Positions 22,181-31,030 of a stretch of 64,000 bases of DNA are shown here, piece by piece. The stretch lies in NCBI RefSeq assembly GCF_051967575.1, contig NZ_JBQCJW010000011.1, positions 48,873 to 112,872 on the forward strand, given 5' to 3'. The position numbers were made by a program, and so were the translations under genes. The stretch's first letter is position 1. Each line of letters opens with the position of its first letter. The notes below the pieces were generated by a model, which saw only the letters and a program-made list of their open reading frames with translations, made no database searches and was not told the origin of the DNA. Source of the DNA: Solibacillus silvestris_B. Its GTDB lineage: Bacteria > Bacillota > Bacilli > Bacillales_A > Planococcaceae.

Positions 22181-24043
22181 ATGGTGGAAAATCAACTAAA
22201 GATTGATCGATTTAAATCTGATGTCCTAAGCCTTTGTATGAATTCAAATTTACAGCTAAATAAATTTTATGACTACTTGCAAATATTGGAGGAAAGCTTG
22301 GCTAGATTCTTCAATATGGAAGATTGCTTTTTGTTTCAAGTAAGTGAAGATAAATTTAAACCGACTTATAACATAGAAGTTTTGAATGTCGAATTAACAT
22401 TAAATTTATTGCAGCCATTTTTAAATGGAAACAAAGTAGTGGATTTACCTGAGTTTATAAAAGAACTATCCTATTTCAAATACCATACGGATCTAATGCC
22501 GCTTATGATTAATAATAAAATCGAAGGAATCATCGTCTTCAAATATAATAAGGCAAATGCTCCTATACAAACAGAATTAACTGAAGATATTATAAATGAA
22601 ATTTCATATGTTCATAATTTTTTGGTGCAAAAATATGAAGTGCAATCAAATGAACAAAAGTACCGCAAGCTTTATGGCATGACAGATCTTTTTCATTCGA
22701 CGATGGATATAGACGTTATTTTGGAAAATGTGCTTATTACAATTGAAGAAAATTTTTCGGATTTAGAAGTAGAGTTGATTTTATCAAATGATCAAGATCG
22801 TCAAACAAGGGTACGCATAAAGCCGTTCGATTATTTATCAGAGCGCCCGTCAACGATTGAGTCTTTCGTATCAGGGGAGATAAAAGAGGATGTGGCAAGT
22901 GAACTAAACTGTCGATTATTAAATGCGCCAATTAAAGGAAGGCAGGCAATATACGGGATTTTACAGGTGAAGGCGCCACTAAACTACTCCTTTTCAAACA
23001 CGGAAAAAGAATTTATCCGGATGCTTGCCCAAGCTTCAGGAAATGCATTAGAAAACGCGAAACTGTATCATCAATCGCATCGCTTAATCAGTGACTTGCA
23101 ATTAATCAATGAAACTTCACATCGCTTAAATATGAAATTGACGATTAATGAAATGCTTTTATTTTTGCAAAAACAATTATTGAAATCGTTTCAGCCGATG
23201 GAAGTCGGGTTTTTATTTAAGGAACACGATTATTATGTGATGACAGAAGCATGTACGACACTATTTAATAATGATGCGCGCCATATGTATATCCAGCACG
23301 TCGAGAAGCATTTTCACGTGACGCAAGATCCATTGTTTATCGCGGATTTCAGCCGTCTCATTTCAGAAAACATCGATTATAAGTCGGTAATGGCCATTCC
23401 GATGATTGTGGAAGAAGATATTATCGGCTTCAGCATTGTATTGCATAAGGAGCCATACTTCTTCTCGTTTGATAGTTTCAAATTAATGCAATCGCTCATT
23501 CATCATTCATCGTTAGCTATTTCGAACTCTGTTTTGCGGGAGCAGCTGCAAGAGATGGTGGATCGCGACCATTTAACAAAGCTTTTTGCGCGCAGCTATT
23601 CTGATTCATATGTGGAAAAATCGATTCAAAAGGATGATTCTGGCATGTTCCTTTTAATTGATATCGATAATTTTAAAAAGGTTAACGACACATACGGGCA
23701 TCAAGTTGGAGATGAGGTGCTTGTCCAAATCGCACTGCAGCTTCAAAAGGAAATTGGCACGAGGGGAATTTGTTCGCGATGGGGCGGTGAGGAGCTTGCT
23801 GTGTACATCCCGAATATTCTGGAAAGCGAGGCAATGAAAGTTTCCGAAGAGCTTGTCGATATTGTACCGAAAGTGACGAGCCCGTCTGTAACGATTTCCG
23901 CTGGCATGATCACATGGCATAAAGAAAGCCGCCCGGATTTTCAGGAAATCTTTCTGCATGCCGATACTGCATTATATAACGCAAAACATAAAGGGAAAAA
24001 CCGCGTTTGCGTTTTCGAAAATTCAATGGAACTACAACATTAA
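22181..24043 (+). CDS. dgcP: GAF-GGDEF diguanylate cyclase
   Basis: Makes cyclic di-GMP from two GTP. The 620 residues carry two or more GAF-type sensory regions (about 15-150, 170-300 and 310-450) and a C-terminal GGDEF domain (about 455-612) with LIDIDNFKKVNDTYGHQVGD and the active-site RWGGEEL. There is no membrane segment, so it is cytoplasmic. Position beside rpsD and near msrC/hisJ matches B. subtilis dgcP (ytrP). The start is ATG after AAAGGTGATTTA. It is divergent from rpsD. Confidence 0.92.
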   Translation: MVENQLKIDRFKSDVLSLCMNSNLQLNKFYDYLQILEESLARFFNMEDCFLFQVSEDKFKPTYNIEVLNVELTLNLLQPFLNGNKVVDLPEFIKELSYFKYHTDLMPLMINNKIEGIIVFKYNKANAPIQTELTEDIINEISYVHNFLVQKYEVQSNEQKYRKLYGMTDLFHSTMDIDVILENVLITIEENFSDLEVELILSNDQDRQTRVRIKPFDYLSERPSTIESFVSGEIKEDVASELNCRLLNAPIKGRQAIYGILQVKAPLNYSFSNTEKEFIRMLAQASGNALENAKLYHQSHRLISDLQLINETSHRLNMKLTINEMLLFLQKQLLKSFQPMEVGFLFKEHDYYVMTEACTTLFNNDARHMYIQHVEKHFHVTQDPLFIADFSRLISENIDYKSVMAIPMIVEEDIIGFSIVLHKEPYFFSFDSFKLMQSLIHHSSLAISNSVLREQLQEMVDRDHLTKLFARSYSDSYVEKSIQKDDSGMFLLIDIDNFKKVNDTYGHQVGDEVLVQIALQLQKEIGTRGICSRWGGEELAVYIPNILESEAMKVSEELVDIVPKVTSPSVTISAGMITWHKESRPDFQEIFLHADTALYNAKHKGKNRVCVFENSMELQH

Positions 24044-24049
24044 AGAACA

Positions 24050-24095
24050 AAAAAGGGAGTGCCCGGAAATTCATTTCGGTGGCACTCCCTTTATG
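24050..24095 (+). terminator. terminator of dgcP
   Basis: AAGGGAGTGCCCGGAAAT pairs with its near-complement and is followed by TTTA. It belongs to a family of look-alike hairpins also seen at 28014 and 42802. Confidence 0.82.
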
Positions 24096-24153
24096 ACGAA
24101 GAAGGCTGTGTTAAAAGTCGAGGGAATTTTTTAATGCAGTTTTTTTGTTGTGA

Positions 24154-24227
24154 AGGAAACTACAGATTTTGGCATGGTGGATAACTTGGTAAGAAAGTGT
24201 TGTCCCCCGTCCAGGCAAATCACGCCA
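24154..24227 (+). repeat. dispersed ~74-bp intergenic repeat, copy A
   Basis: Matches 38218-38290 over its full length with scattered differences; shared blocks include GATTTTGGCATGGTGG and AAGAAAGTGTTGTCC. It lies in the 663-bp stretch 24044-24706, which has no gene and also holds a palindrome array (24308-24496) and an AT-rich inverted repeat near 24575-24605. Confidence 0.75.
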
Positions 24228-24307
24228 AAGAGGCTGATTCCCGTAATTCGAGATGGAGGATCCGCTATTAACAGTTGGAGGATCCTGTTTAAGTGCCCAC
24301 TTTAATT

Positions 24308-24496
24308 AATAGACGGAAAAATTCCCCTTATTTTAAAAATACAACACAAAATGGCGTAAATAGACGGAGAAATTCCGCCTATTGACCAAAAAAACATGAA
24401 AATGGAGAATTTTCCTTTGCATAACCGGAAAATTTCCGCTTATTTACCAAGAAACGAGCCCTATTGCACAAATAACCGGAAAAACTCCGCTTATTT
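24308..24496. repeat. array of short palindromic repeats
   Basis: Four clear units and one degenerate unit with the form AATA..CGGARAAWTTCCGCYTATT: 24308-24332, 24359-24383, (24403-24418), 24421-24443 and 24471-24496, about 30-50 bp apart. Each is an imperfect palindrome around GAAATTC. Not a CRISPR: the repeats vary, and the spacers are short and AT-rich. Confidence 0.75.
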
Positions 24497-24706
24497 CTTC
24501 ATCACTCATCACTTAATTTAGAGCCAAAAATCCTATCCATAAATGTGGATTCATTCCAATGCGAGAGAGGGGCTGTTATTAAAAATGAAATCGGATTTTT
24601 AATAATCATAGTTTTTCAGCGTCCTTGGCAAAAGTGGTGGAACATATACCTTTGTGTCGCACCCTCGAATGTCTCGCAGAGTCGAACGGGTGCCTTTGTT
24701 CTTCCT

Positions 24707-25186
24707 TTATAAATGTTTTAACAGCATGTCGACAAACTTTTCTAAACCTTCTTTATCTTCATCGGAAAAACGCGCTTCAATTGGGCTATCGATATCCAAA
24801 ACACCCAATACTGCACCATCTTTAATTAACGGAATGACGATTTCCGATTTTGACGCTGCGTCACAGGCGATATGACCCGGGAATGCATGGACATCTTCGA
24901 CAACAATTGTTTGCTGTTTTGCAACAGCTGTGCCGCAAACGCCGCGCCCAACTGGAATGCGGACACAAGCCGGCAAGCCTTGGAATGGACCGAGCACTAA
25001 TTCGCCATCTCTCATCAAATAAAATCCAACCCAATTGATATTTTCCAAAAAGTAATTCAATAATGCCGATGCGTTGCTTAAATTTGCAATGGAATCTTTT
25101 TCCCCATCGAGCAATGCACCCAGCTGTTTTGAAAGCTGCTCGTATTGTTCTGTTAAAGTACCGTTGTAAGTAATATTTGAAAACAT
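24707..25186 (-). CDS. msrC: free methionine-R-sulfoxide reductase (GAF type)
   Basis: Reduces free methionine-(R)-sulfoxide. It is a 159-residue single GAF domain with the conserved cysteines of the family: LPACVRIPVGRGVCGTA (two Cys) and HIACDAASKSEIVIPL (third Cys). The start is ATG after GGAGGT. It lies 12 bp downstream of hisJ on the same strand and is probably co-transcribed. It corresponds to B. subtilis ytsP by position and size. Confidence 0.92.
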   Translation of the reverse strand: MFSNITYNGTLTEQYEQLSKQLGALLDGEKDSIANLSNASALLNYFLENINWVGFYLMRDGELVLGPFQGLPACVRIPVGRGVCGTAVAKQQTIVVEDVHAFPGHIACDAASKSEIVIPLIKDGAVLGVLDIDSPIEARFSDEDKEGLEKFVDMLLKHL

Positions 25187-25198
25187 GGTAACCTCCGA

Positions 25199-26002
25199 TT
25201 AAAAAGTAATTTTTTGCTGCAAAAATTCGTAATGCTTGTGCAAATCATGTGCAGTATGTGCGTCAGAGCCAAAGATGACAGGTATTTGCAAATTTTTTGC
25301 AAGCTGCACATACTGCAATGGCGGATAGGGCTCTTTACAAAAAACTTTACTCAAACCCGCACTATTGAAATCAAGTTCATAATGATGTGCTCTCATGATC
25401 TCCAGAATTTCTTTAATTTGCGGTGCATCATCAATTTTTTCGGAATGTGCAAGCTGGAACTTATGAATTAATGTTGGATGCCCGATACGCTTTGGCTTGT
25501 ATCGGCCCAAGTCTGCTAAAATCGACTTTTTAACCGTTTCATAATAGAGCTCGTACATACGGGCAATCCCGCCAACCTTATTGGCAAATTGTAAATACAC
25601 TTCGTCCGAAAAGTCAATGCAAACATAATCGTCCTCTGATTTTAGAAAGTGGACGGATAAAATGGCATCATCCAATAAAGGTCCGAATTCATTCAAAAAA
25701 TCCCGTGTTTGCTGTTCAAATCCGATAATATAATCCACTTCCAAGCCGATATTAATAATAATTTGCGATTGATAATCCTTTTTTAGCTGCTTAAGCTGCT
25801 GAAAATAATTTCGCAAATGCCCGCGAACCATCCCGCTGTCGCTGTCAGGTGTTGGATCGGTAAAGCCTTCAGGCAAAGGGGCATGCTCGGTAAAGGATAT
25901 TTCCTCAAAACGATGCTCTATCGCTTTTTCTATATATTGTATAAAAGTGTCTTGAGAACCATGTGGACAAAAGGGTGTATGTATATGACCATCCCGCTTC
26001 AA
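25199..26002 (-). CDS. hisJ: histidinol-phosphatase, PHP family
   Basis: Hydrolyses histidinol phosphate in histidine biosynthesis. The 267 residues show PHP-fold metal ligands: DGHIHTPFCPHG at the N-terminus, SFTEHAP near 40, a central LSVHFLK, and GSDAHTAHDL near the C-terminus. The TTG start follows AAGGAGG. It shares an operon with msrC. The position matches B. subtilis hisJ (ytvP). Confidence 0.92.
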   Translation of the reverse strand: MKRDGHIHTPFCPHGSQDTFIQYIEKAIEHRFEEISFTEHAPLPEGFTDPTPDSDSGMVRGHLRNYFQQLKQLKKDYQSQIIINIGLEVDYIIGFEQQTRDFLNEFGPLLDDAILSVHFLKSEDDYVCIDFSDEVYLQFANKVGGIARMYELYYETVKKSILADLGRYKPKRIGHPTLIHKFQLAHSEKIDDAPQIKEILEIMRAHHYELDFNSAGLSKVFCKEPYPPLQYVQLAKNLQIPVIFGSDAHTAHDLHKHYEFLQQKITF

Positions 26003-26141
26003 TTATACGACCTCCTTTTAAAATAGGGATTTGAAAGTAAAAAAACCTGTAAATAGTTAAACAAATACAAAAAAACATGGTATTATTAGAAATACGTATA
26101 TAGCTAATTTATTGATTTTTTTTGGGATTAGGGGGCTTACA

Positions 26142-27842
26142 ATGAAGTATATCATCATTGTTGTCGTCATACTATTAGCATTATTAATTGCAGGATTAGT
26201 AGTACGACGTAAGCATAATGCAGAAATAGGACGATTAGATAAAGAAAAATTACAAATCCAACACTATCCAATTTTTGAGGAGCTCGCAAAAGTAAAGGCG
26301 CTTAATATGAATGGTCAAACGGAAGAACTATTCGAAAACTGGCGCAATCGGTGGTTAGATGTTGTCGATAAGCAAATTCCGAAAATTGATGAAATGCTGT
26401 TTGATGCGGAAGAATTTATCGACCGTTTCAAATTCGGCAAAGCGACACATACAGAGCGTGAAATCGAGCAGGAGCTTACAAAATGTGAGCAAGTCCGCGT
26501 ACAGATTATTACCGAACTGGATGAATTAATCGGCAGTGAAGAAAAAAACCGAATCGAAATGGAACAGCTGAAAGAATATTACCGCTCTGCGCGTAAAACG
26601 ATTTTGGCTCACCAACATTCTTTTGGCCCCGCTTTAGAAGAGCTGGAAAAGAAGCTTGAGCAATTCACACCAAAATTTGAAGAGTTTGATGAGTTGACGA
26701 AAGAAGGAAACTACCTGCAAGCCCGTGAAATTGTACTTCAGCTAAACAGCGAGGCACAAGTGATTTTTAGCCTATTAAATGAAGTGCCGACATTACTTAC
26801 GGAAATCCAGACAAAAATTCCGACAGCGATTCATGAACTGCGCAATGGCCAGCGTGAAATGGAAGAACAAAATTATTATTTGCGCCATTTAGAGCTTACA
26901 GAATATTTGGATGGTCTCGAAAAAGAACTGGAAATGTTGAAGGCGGCGATTGCCGAGTTGAATTTGCAAGCTGTCTCACCTCGTATTCAAACGATCAATG
27001 ATGAAATCGATCATTTTTATAATTTGCTGGAAAAAGAAGTAATGGCAAGAAAATATGTTGAGCGGAATTGTTCAGGCATGTACAGCACGATCAATGAAGT
27101 GATGCGCTTAACGAAAGATATTAGCGATGAAGTTGCATATGTGCAGCATAGCTATCGTTTGCAGGACAAAGAGGCGGAAATCCCGAAAGTTGGTTTGAAA
27201 CATTTGGAAGTTTTGCAAAAACGCTATGAATTGTTGTCGACGCGTGTTCAGGAAGAGAAGTCTGCCTATTCCAGCCTGCAAGAAGAGCTAAAGGAAATCA
27301 CGGACGAAATTGAACAAATTGCCGAAGAACAGGAAAGCTTCTCGAATAAACTAAAAAATCTGCGCATTGATGAAAATAAGGCAAGGGCTGAATTGGAAGC
27401 TTTAAAGCGTTTATTGCAAAATACAGAGCGTCTATTAGGCCGTGCGAATATTCCAGGTATCCCCGAGGAAATGGATGCGCGGTTGGAAGAAGCGGCAGAA
27501 CACATTTTTGTCGTCGTGCAAAGCTTACAGGAAGTACCGCTTAATATTGTGCAAGTAAACCAGCATTTATTAAGCGCAAAGCAATCGATTGAGGAAACAC
27601 ATGAAAAAGCGCAGGAAATGATTGAAAATGTATTAATTATTGAACGCCTTATTCAATTTGGGAACAGATACCGCGCAAATAACCGTCAAGTGCATGAAAG
27701 TTTACTAGAAGCTGAAGACGCATTTAAAAAGTTTCGCTACATAAAGGCGCTTGAAGACGCGGCAAAAGCGGTCGAACTTGTGGATCCGAATGCCATTAAG
27801 CGCATCGAGGAGCTTGTACAAGAGCAGTTATTATCAAAATGA
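26142..27842 (+). CDS. ezrA: septation ring formation regulator EzrA
   Basis: A membrane-anchored negative regulator of FtsZ ring assembly that also links division with wall synthesis. The 566 residues begin with a single N-terminal membrane segment (IIIVVVILLALLIAGLVV), then long spectrin-like coiled-coil repeats to the end. Length and layout fit EzrA (about 562-570). ATG 26142 is chosen because AGGGGGC lies just upstream; earlier in-frame starts lack a ribosome binding site. Confidence 0.96.
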   Translation: MKYIIIVVVILLALLIAGLVVRRKHNAEIGRLDKEKLQIQHYPIFEELAKVKALNMNGQTEELFENWRNRWLDVVDKQIPKIDEMLFDAEEFIDRFKFGKATHTEREIEQELTKCEQVRVQIITELDELIGSEEKNRIEMEQLKEYYRSARKTILAHQHSFGPALEELEKKLEQFTPKFEEFDELTKEGNYLQAREIVLQLNSEAQVIFSLLNEVPTLLTEIQTKIPTAIHELRNGQREMEEQNYYLRHLELTEYLDGLEKELEMLKAAIAELNLQAVSPRIQTINDEIDHFYNLLEKEVMARKYVERNCSGMYSTINEVMRLTKDISDEVAYVQHSYRLQDKEAEIPKVGLKHLEVLQKRYELLSTRVQEEKSAYSSLQEELKEITDEIEQIAEEQESFSNKLKNLRIDENKARAELEALKRLLQNTERLLGRANIPGIPEEMDARLEEAAEHIFVVVQSLQEVPLNIVQVNQHLLSAKQSIEETHEKAQEMIENVLIIERLIQFGNRYRANNRQVHESLLEAEDAFKKFRYIKALEDAAKAVELVDPNAIKRIEELVQEQLLSK

Positions 27843-27899
27843 TAAGCATAACGGTTACATGTTCCATCATTTAGCGTTATAATAAATAAGCCAATTAAA

Positions 27900-27942
27900 G
27901 GAGGTTGTGTTAATAGTCATTTTGACCATTAACACAACCTCT
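27900..27942. terminator. perfect hairpin after ezrA
   Basis: A perfect 14-bp stem (27901-27914 with 27928-27941, GAGGTTGTGTTAAT and complement) with a 13-nt loop. The trailing T-run is weak, so it may be an inefficient terminator or a mobile palindrome. Confidence 0.55.
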
Positions 27943-28013
27943 CTGTTTAGTAAGTATTTGCTATAATATATTGCTCCTGCGGTGGTTGAAATAAATTCCT
28001 GCCATCCACATTG

Positions 28014-28055
28014 TAAAGGAAGTGTTCCGAAATGACTTTCCGGGCACTTCCTTTT
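28014..28055. terminator. hairpin terminator between ezrA and nifZ-like gene
   Basis: AAAGGAAGTGTTCCGAAA pairs with TTTCCGGGCACTTCCTTT, followed by TA. Its sequence resembles the dgcP terminator and the hairpin at 42802. Confidence 0.7.
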
Positions 28056-28093
28056 ATACGGAAATCAGTTTGAAAAAAGAAGGTTGAGTATAA

Positions 28094-29242
28094 ATGATTT
28101 ACTTAGACAATAGCGCCACAACAAAACCGCATAAAGATGTTCTGGCAACATTCATGCTAGTCAATGAACAATATTATGCGAATCCCGCATCGATTCATCG
28201 TGCAGGTGTCGAGACAAATGCACTGCTGACAAAAGCGCGCGAACAATTAGCAAGCATCCTCCATACAGAGGAGAAAAACATTTTGTTCACTTCAGGCGGA
28301 ACCGAGTCCAACAATGCCGCACTGTATGGACTGGCAAAATCGAGCAGCTTCAGAGGGAAGCATATTATCACGACGGAAATTGAACACCCATCGATATTGG
28401 AAGCGGTGAAGCGTCTAGAAGAGGAAGGCTATGAAATCGACTATTTAAAAGTCGATAAATACGGTGTCTTTTCCTTGGAAGAATTACGGGAAAAGCTTCG
28501 CAAAGATACGATTATCGTCAGCATTATGCATGTAAACAATGAAATGGGTGCGATTCAGCCGATTAAAGAAGCGGCAAAAATCATTCATGATGCATGTCAG
28601 GCGATGTTTCATGTCGATGCGATTCAAAGTTTCGGAAAGCTGCCTATCATGTTCGACGGGGAGGATGGGCCAGATGTTCTATCAATTTCCGGTCATAAAA
28701 TTCATGGATTAAAAGGAAGCGGCTTATTGGCATTTCGCAAAAAGCCGCAGCTGAAGCCGTTTATCGTAGGCGGCGGGCAAGAATTCGGTCTGCGAAGCGG
28801 AACAGCCGCTGTGCCGCAGGCTGTTGCATTAGCGAAAGCCGCACGTTTGGCGATTGAAGGCATGCCTGCACATTATGAAAACTATAAAAGATGGTCAGCA
28901 GAGCTTCATCTGTTTTTTGGGCAGTTTGGCCAAGACGTATATGTCGTATCGCCAAAAGACGGGGCAGCACATATTTTATCATTCAGTGTAAGAGGGTTAA
29001 AGGGCGAAATTTTAATAAACGCGCTGCAAAAACGCGATATTATTGTTTCCACTTCCAGCGCATGTTCTTCAAAACAAACGAAAACAAGCCATGTCGTGGA
29101 AGCATTGAATATCGATAGTCGCTACAAAAACGGCGTGCTTCGTTTAAGTTTTGGCGCAAATAATACAGACTCGGATATTGCCGCCTTTAAAAAGCAATTT
29201 ACAGTCGTTATGAAAGAGTTAAAAGGAGATAATACACAATGA
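28094..29242 (+). CDS. nifZ: cysteine desulfurase (IscS/NifS family)
   Basis: PLP enzyme that takes sulfur from cysteine as an enzyme-bound persulfide. The 382 residues show the N-terminal YLDNSATTKP, TSGGTESNN, the PLP lysine in SGHKIHGLKG, and the sulfur-carrying Cys in SSACSSK. It overlaps thiI by 4 bp (ATGA), the arrangement of B. subtilis nifZ-thiI, so it most likely feeds sulfur to ThiI for 4-thiouridine rather than acting as general IscS. Confidence 0.93.
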   Translation: MIYLDNSATTKPHKDVLATFMLVNEQYYANPASIHRAGVETNALLTKAREQLASILHTEEKNILFTSGGTESNNAALYGLAKSSSFRGKHIITTEIEHPSILEAVKRLEEEGYEIDYLKVDKYGVFSLEELREKLRKDTIIVSIMHVNNEMGAIQPIKEAAKIIHDACQAMFHVDAIQSFGKLPIMFDGEDGPDVLSISGHKIHGLKGSGLLAFRKKPQLKPFIVGGGQEFGLRSGTAAVPQAVALAKAARLAIEGMPAHYENYKRWSAELHLFFGQFGQDVYVVSPKDGAAHILSFSVRGLKGEILINALQKRDIIVSTSSACSSKQTKTSHVVEALNIDSRYKNGVLRLSFGANNTDSDIAAFKKQFTVVMKELKGDNTQ

Positions 29243-30450
29243 TTTTTAAGGAAATTTTAGTTCGCTATGGCGAATTATCAACGAAAGGACGCAATAAAAA
29301 AGATTTTATTAGCCGTTTACGCGATAATGTACGCTATTCTTTTCACGATATTGCTCCATTAAAAATACGTGCAGAACGTGATCGTATGTTTATCGAAATC
29401 GAAAATACAGAAAAGTTCACAGTGCTGATGGAACGTTTGCCGAATGTGTTCGGTATTCAATCATTTAGTCCAGTTGCTTCATGCGACAAAGATTTAGATG
29501 TGATGAAAGCTTTAGCGTTCGAAATTTTAGAAGCATATCGAGAGCAAGGGGATTTGACTTTTAAAGTAGAAGTGCATCGTACGGATAAAACATTCCCGCT
29601 GAATACGCATGAGCTGCAGCGTGAAATGGGAGCGGCGATATTGCCGAATTTCCCGAACTTTAAAGTACAGGTGAAAAATCCGGATGTGGCGCTTCGCATT
29701 GAAGTGCGAGAAGATGCCATTTACATGATGGCACAAGTGATTCAAGGTGCTGGCGGTATGCCGATCGGTTCCAACGGCAGATCGCTTCTTATGCTTTCCG
29801 GAGGTATTGATAGCCCAGTTGCCGGTTATTTGATGATGAAGCGCGGTGTTCGTTTAGATGCTATTCACTTTTTCAGTCCGCCTTACACGAGCGACAATGC
29901 ATTGCAAAAAGTGAAAGAATTGGCAAATGAATTGACAAAATTCGGAGCAAATATTCGCCTGCATGTTATTCCGTTCACAGAATTGCAAGTAGCTGTAAAA
30001 GACGCAGTGCCAGATAATATGTCGATGACGTCGACACGCCGCATGATGATGAAAGTGGCCGATAAAGTACGCGAGGAAATTGGCGCATTAGGAATTGTTA
30101 CAGGCGAAAGCTTAGGGCAAGTTGCTTCACAAACGTTGGAAAGCTTGACGGCAATTAATGATGTAACGAACACACCGATTTTGCGTCCGCTTATCGCGGC
30201 AGATAAAATTGATATTATCAAAATCGCGAAGGAAATCGGCACATACGAAACATCAATCCAACCGTTTGAAGATTGCTGTACAATATTCACGCCATCAAGC
30301 CCGAAAACAAAGCCGAAACTAGAAAAAGTGCAGCACTTCGAAAGCTTTACGGAATTTGATGCATTAATTGAACGCGCAGTTAAAAACCGCGAAGTTCATA
30401 TGTTCCCGCAAAAGGAAGTTAAAGAAGACAAATTTGCTGATTTACTATAA
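29239..30450 (+). CDS. thiI: tRNA 4-thiouridine synthase
   Basis: Adenylates and thiolates U8 of tRNA. The 403 residues comprise an N-terminal ferredoxin-like and THUMP region (about 1-165) and a PP-loop ATPase (LMLSGGIDSPVAGYLMM near 190). There is no C-terminal rhodanese domain, as in other Bacillales, so sulfur must come directly from the partner desulfurase encoded just upstream. Translationally coupled to nifZ. Confidence 0.96.
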   Translation: MIFKEILVRYGELSTKGRNKKDFISRLRDNVRYSFHDIAPLKIRAERDRMFIEIENTEKFTVLMERLPNVFGIQSFSPVASCDKDLDVMKALAFEILEAYREQGDLTFKVEVHRTDKTFPLNTHELQREMGAAILPNFPNFKVQVKNPDVALRIEVREDAIYMMAQVIQGAGGMPIGSNGRSLLMLSGGIDSPVAGYLMMKRGVRLDAIHFFSPPYTSDNALQKVKELANELTKFGANIRLHVIPFTELQVAVKDAVPDNMSMTSTRRMMMKVADKVREEIGALGIVTGESLGQVASQTLESLTAINDVTNTPILRPLIAADKIDIIKIAKEIGTYETSIQPFEDCCTIFTPSSPKTKPKLEKVQHFESFTEFDALIERAVKNREVHMFPQKEVKEDKFADLL

Positions 30451-30507
30451 TTTTAGCCATTTTGAAAGTGATTTCCTAATCGAGCTATAATTTACCTGTT
30501 TCTTTTA

Positions 30508-30537
30508 TGTATTAAACTTTTCTCCCTGTGCATTCTA
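30508..30537 (+). promoter_or_regulatory. sigma-G/F-like forespore promoter of sspA
   Basis: TGTATT (30508-30513), a 17-bp spacer and CATTCTA (30531-30537), close to the sigma-G pattern TGMATA and CATWMTA, 24 bases before the ATG. Confidence 0.55.
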
Positions 30538-30561
30538 ATGTCACAAGGAGGTGAGCAACAC

Positions 30562-30774
30562 ATGGCTTCAAACAACAACGGTAGCTCAAACAAATTACGT
30601 GTACCTGGTGCACAACAAGCGCTTGACCAAATGAAATACGAAATTGCACAAGAATTTGGTGTACAATTAGGACCAGAAGCATCATCTCGTGCAAACGGCT
30701 CTGTAGGCGGAGAGATTACTAAACGCCTTGTACAGATGGCTGAACAGCAATTACGCGGAAACTCAAATCAATAA
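30562..30774 (+). CDS. sspA: alpha/beta-type small acid-soluble spore protein
   Basis: Coats spore DNA and protects it from UV and heat; degraded at germination by the protease GPR. It has 70 residues, with the GPR cleavage region KYEIAQEFGVQLG and the conserved RANGSVGGEITKRLVQ. ATG 30562 follows AAGGAGGTGAG; an upstream ATG in frame has no site. The neighbouring thiI is the same as in B. subtilis. This gene shows that the organism forms spores. Confidence 0.96.
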   Translation: MASNNNGSSNKLRVPGAQQALDQMKYEIAQEFGVQLGPEASSRANGSVGGEITKRLVQMAEQQLRGNSNQ

Positions 30775-30786
30775 AAAATGTTTTAA

Positions 30787-30829
30787 AAAAGGAATCGCTG
30801 CTTTTAAAGGCAGCGTTTCTTTTTTTTTG
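30787..30829 (+). terminator. terminator of sspA
   Basis: CGCTGC(C) stem around TTTTAAA, followed by TTTCTTTTTTTTT. Confidence 0.85.
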
Positions 30830-31030
30830 CGATGAGCAAAATTTTTATGAACGTTCCTAAAAGAATAACCCAAACTTTAAATTGTGCCAAATTGCGCTTT
30901 TCTAATATCTTGTTTATAAAATTATTTGTTATGCGGCAAAAAAGTTGCGGAATATTTTGAAATTAATGAAAATCATCATTATACTGAAATGGAAAGACTC
31001 ATTTTTTTCAGTCAAAGGGGAGAGTTAGAA

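Noticed and set aside
24308..24496. CRISPR array
   Set aside because: The repeats are short, variable palindromes, the spacers are AT-rich and of uneven length, and no cas genes are present.
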